This document shows positions 61,801-64,000 of a stretch of DNA of 64,000 nt, piece by piece. Under the pieces are notes generated by a model, which saw only the letters and a list, made by a program, of their open reading frames with translations, made no database searches and was not told the DNA's origin. Location: contig NC_052026.1 of assembly GCF_015832195.1 (NCBI RefSeq), positions 16,091,013 to 16,155,012 of the forward strand. Direction: 5' to 3'. This DNA is from Motacilla alba alba. Lineage: Eukaryota > Chordata > Aves > Passeriformes > Motacillidae. The position numbers and the translations under genes were made by a program. Position 1 is the first letter of the stretch; every line of letters begins with the position of its first letter.

Positions 61801-63521
61801 TCATCTGGGACTGCATCATCCCAAATACTAAAATAAATGTGGAATAAATACCACCATCTAGATGTAGCTACATTTGGCTCTATCAATGTGTGCCATATTC
61901 TACTTACAATAAATAGCTCTTCAATTTTCATGAACAGCGTTTATAAAATCCTGGTCTTAGATGAAACAAGCTTATTCCAAAGTTACCAGTTATTACTTTA
62001 CAAATTTAGATTTTCAGTTTTTCTGTAACTTCCCAAGTTGACTCAATCATTAATGGATGAAATGTGTTGATAGTCAGACAATTCATCAAAACCAACCTTA
62101 GCTAGAGATTACCACCATATTTAACACCAAATTTTCATGGAGTTTTCCTTCAAGTGATCAAAAGTCACAAGCCTATAGCTGATGCTGCATCCATTCTCTA
62201 TTTCCCCATCATCATTTGGGTTTATGCCATGAGTCATATCCCACAAGGTCAAAATGTTAAACACAACAGAAGATCCATTCTATATAATGCAGCTCTCTGC
62301 AACATAATTTAGACTTACTCTGATGCAATATTGTAAATTACTTTTGGTTTATATGTTCAAACAGTAAAATTCATGTAGCTTATAATAGGTTTTGATATTA
62401 TTATTCTTATGTTACTATAATATTGAACACATTAAAACGCAACAGGATGTAAAGACTCCAGCTTGTACCACTTCAGTGGAATTAAGATCTTTGTAACCAA
62501 GAGGCAGATCAAACCCAAACATAAATTTTACTATCTACATGGTTTAGAAACATAAGACAGGAAAAAGTTCAGTAGGGCAAATAGTATAAAGTAAATTTAG
62601 TACTGCAATATATTTTCCATATAACAGGCTGACAAGTTTTTGAAGGTTTGCAAAAGGCACTTTATGACCCATTAGGAATCAAATGCAATATTTGTGGCAC
62701 AAGTGCATATACTGTAACATTTATTGAGTCTATTTATCTGAGATAAAACACATAGGATACAAAATGTGAAAGCCATTACCATGTTTTGTTCCCATTTATT
62801 TACCTGGCCAGGATACACTATTGAATTTCCCAACTCGTTTATGATGCAGTCATGGGAATATGGCAATTGCATAAATAAAAGTCAAAATGCAAAGCTGTAA
62901 CCATTGAAAAAGTACAATTGCCTTTTATAGCAGTTCTTAATCTGCTCTTTCCTCACCACACAAATATAGCACATTAACCATTTACTGATCTTTGATGTCA
63001 CCATGTGACCTTTAAAATGAAAATGCGTGGACTTAAACAAAACTCTGTTCTGTAACGATTAATGCAGGTGGCCTTTGTTGTGACACTGGGCAAGAGTTTG
63101 TGATGCTGGATGCCAAATATCATAATCATGGACAGAGGAACAGGAGAGAGAGGCACCATGGATCAGCATCATTGGTTTAGCCTGGTAATGAGAAGCAACC
63201 TTAAATAGAAAATACTTGGGTACATCTAAAATAAATCATGTCTTTGTTGGAAACAGTGATTAAAATACATGAAATTAGTAATGAAATTAGTTTCCAACTT
63301 CCAACTAGGCCATATCCAGACTGTCGACATAAAATACCTTCCACCATGAACACATCTCAAGATAGAAGTGCTGGAACCTCCACACACAAGGGATTAAAAA
63401 TTACCCAAATACCTGGGTCCTTGCAATTTCTAGTGAATGCACTGAACTTACAGACAACATTCTGCCTGCACGGACAAAAGAAGTACCAATCATGGAGTCA
63501 TATACTTTAATTTATTCTGCC
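58859..63521. other. Non-coding DNA without recognised genes
   Basis: AT-rich; frames are at most about 85 codons. A frame at 60797-60979 runs through AGGTTCAAGGTAAGC, a good-looking splice donor at about 60937, but the peptide is unrecognised and I see no supporting acceptor, so I do not call an exon. No repeats above background are seen. Confidence 0.4.
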
Positions 63522-63546
63522 TTTTTTTCTTTTTTTTTCTTTTTTT
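63522..63546 (+). repeat. Pyrimidine-rich T tract
   Basis: Three T runs of 7-9 bases separated by single C residues. Low-complexity DNA. Confidence 0.85.
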
Positions 63547-63583
63547 GTACCAGTCATACTCAAATACCTGTAATCAGATAAAC

Positions 63584-63615
63584 TGCTGAGTCATTCAGCG
63601 TGCACTGCTGACTCA
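63584..63615 (+). promoter_or_regulatory. Candidate pair of AP-1 / CNC-small Maf sites
   Basis: TGCTGAGTCA at 63584-63593 and TGCTGACTCA at 63606-63615, in the same orientation and 22 bases apart. Each reverse-complements to TGA(C/G)TCAGCA, which fits the antioxidant-response / NF-E2 type consensus and contains a full AP-1 core. Two ten-base matches about two helical turns apart are notable, but no transcription start or gene is visible nearby, so function is unproven. Confidence 0.35.
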
Positions 63616-64000
63616 TGGCTGCTTCAGTTTAGTTGTGTGAAGAAAAGCCTGAGAGAAATCATTTAGTTAAGTAGCTGCAGCAGAATTAGAATTTCCTATC
63701 CTGGTTCTACTCACATAAAAATAATTATTATATTTAAGTGCATAACTACCTTCTTGCCTACCTGAAAGCTCAATAAGAGCTTTGCTTGCTGACAGAAAAG
63801 GAAGGAAAGATATTCATTATCAAACAAGAGGCTTCTAAACAGAAAAGGTGACATAAATCTCACAATTTTAGAAAGTGCAAAGTTCTGTACCAGTAAGCAA
63901 CCAATGCCTACCATGGTTTTGGTCTCAGAATTTCCCATCACTTGGCATGCTGGAGTAAGTGATCTGGAGAGCTCTTCCTGAGCTGCCAGCATTTATTCCA
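63616..64000. other. Non-coding end of window
   Basis: AT-rich sequence with no recognised feature. The minus-strand open frame (63711-63992) is unrecognised and runs close to the window edge. Confidence 0.4.

Noticed and set aside
1..64000. CRISPR arrays, operons, bacterial promoters, riboswitches
   Set aside because: The sequence is vertebrate nuclear DNA in character. No regularly spaced repeats or prokaryotic gene layout are present.

Overview
The window looks like a 64 kb piece of a bird nuclear genome, probably intergenic or deep intronic. I found no host protein-coding gene, tRNA or rRNA that I could support. The avian assignment rests on CR1 non-LTR retrotransposon remnants with avian-type 3' ends, on very old MIR-type SINE fragments, on the low overall repeat load, and on the absence of Alu, B1 or L1. 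The CR1 tail near 47.6-47.7 kb resembles those common in songbirds and related birds. That last step is inference from memory of CR1 consensus sequences.

Layout. 1.1-2.5 kb holds a nested pair of CR1 elements: a very old minus-strand copy interrupted by a younger plus-strand copy. 10.65-12.47 kb contains two direct copies of a short unit, each with about 20 ATT triplets and shared flanks on both sides. Degenerate MIR pieces lie at 11.6, 18.0, 19.2 and 25.4 kb. Another ancient CR1 3' end lies at 22.86-23.14 kb, an internally deleted younger CR1 at 47.44-47.72 kb, an ancient minus-strand CR1 at 58.22-58.58 kb, and a separate CR1 tail on the other strand at 58.75-58.86 kb. A compound (AC)n(AT)n microsatellite is at 53.96 kb, with several small tandem repeats of 20-28 bp period, homopolymer runs and A-rich tracts elsewhere. 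The remaining sequence is mostly AT-rich and CpG-poor with no recognisable gene. A few stretches look like candidate conserved regulatory DNA by composition and motif content only.

Nothing here forms an operon or a multi-gene system, and I found no convincing new biological system. The most useful observations are the CR1-in-CR1 nesting (relative dating), the duplicated ATT-bearing unit (possible undescribed short repeat family), two closely spaced AP-1/antioxidant-type sites near the right end, and one minus-strand open frame at 25.2-25.45 kb with coding-like character and a possible MIR-derived splice acceptor. Repeat calls were made by eye against remembered consensus sequences, so boundaries are good to roughly 10-30 bases.
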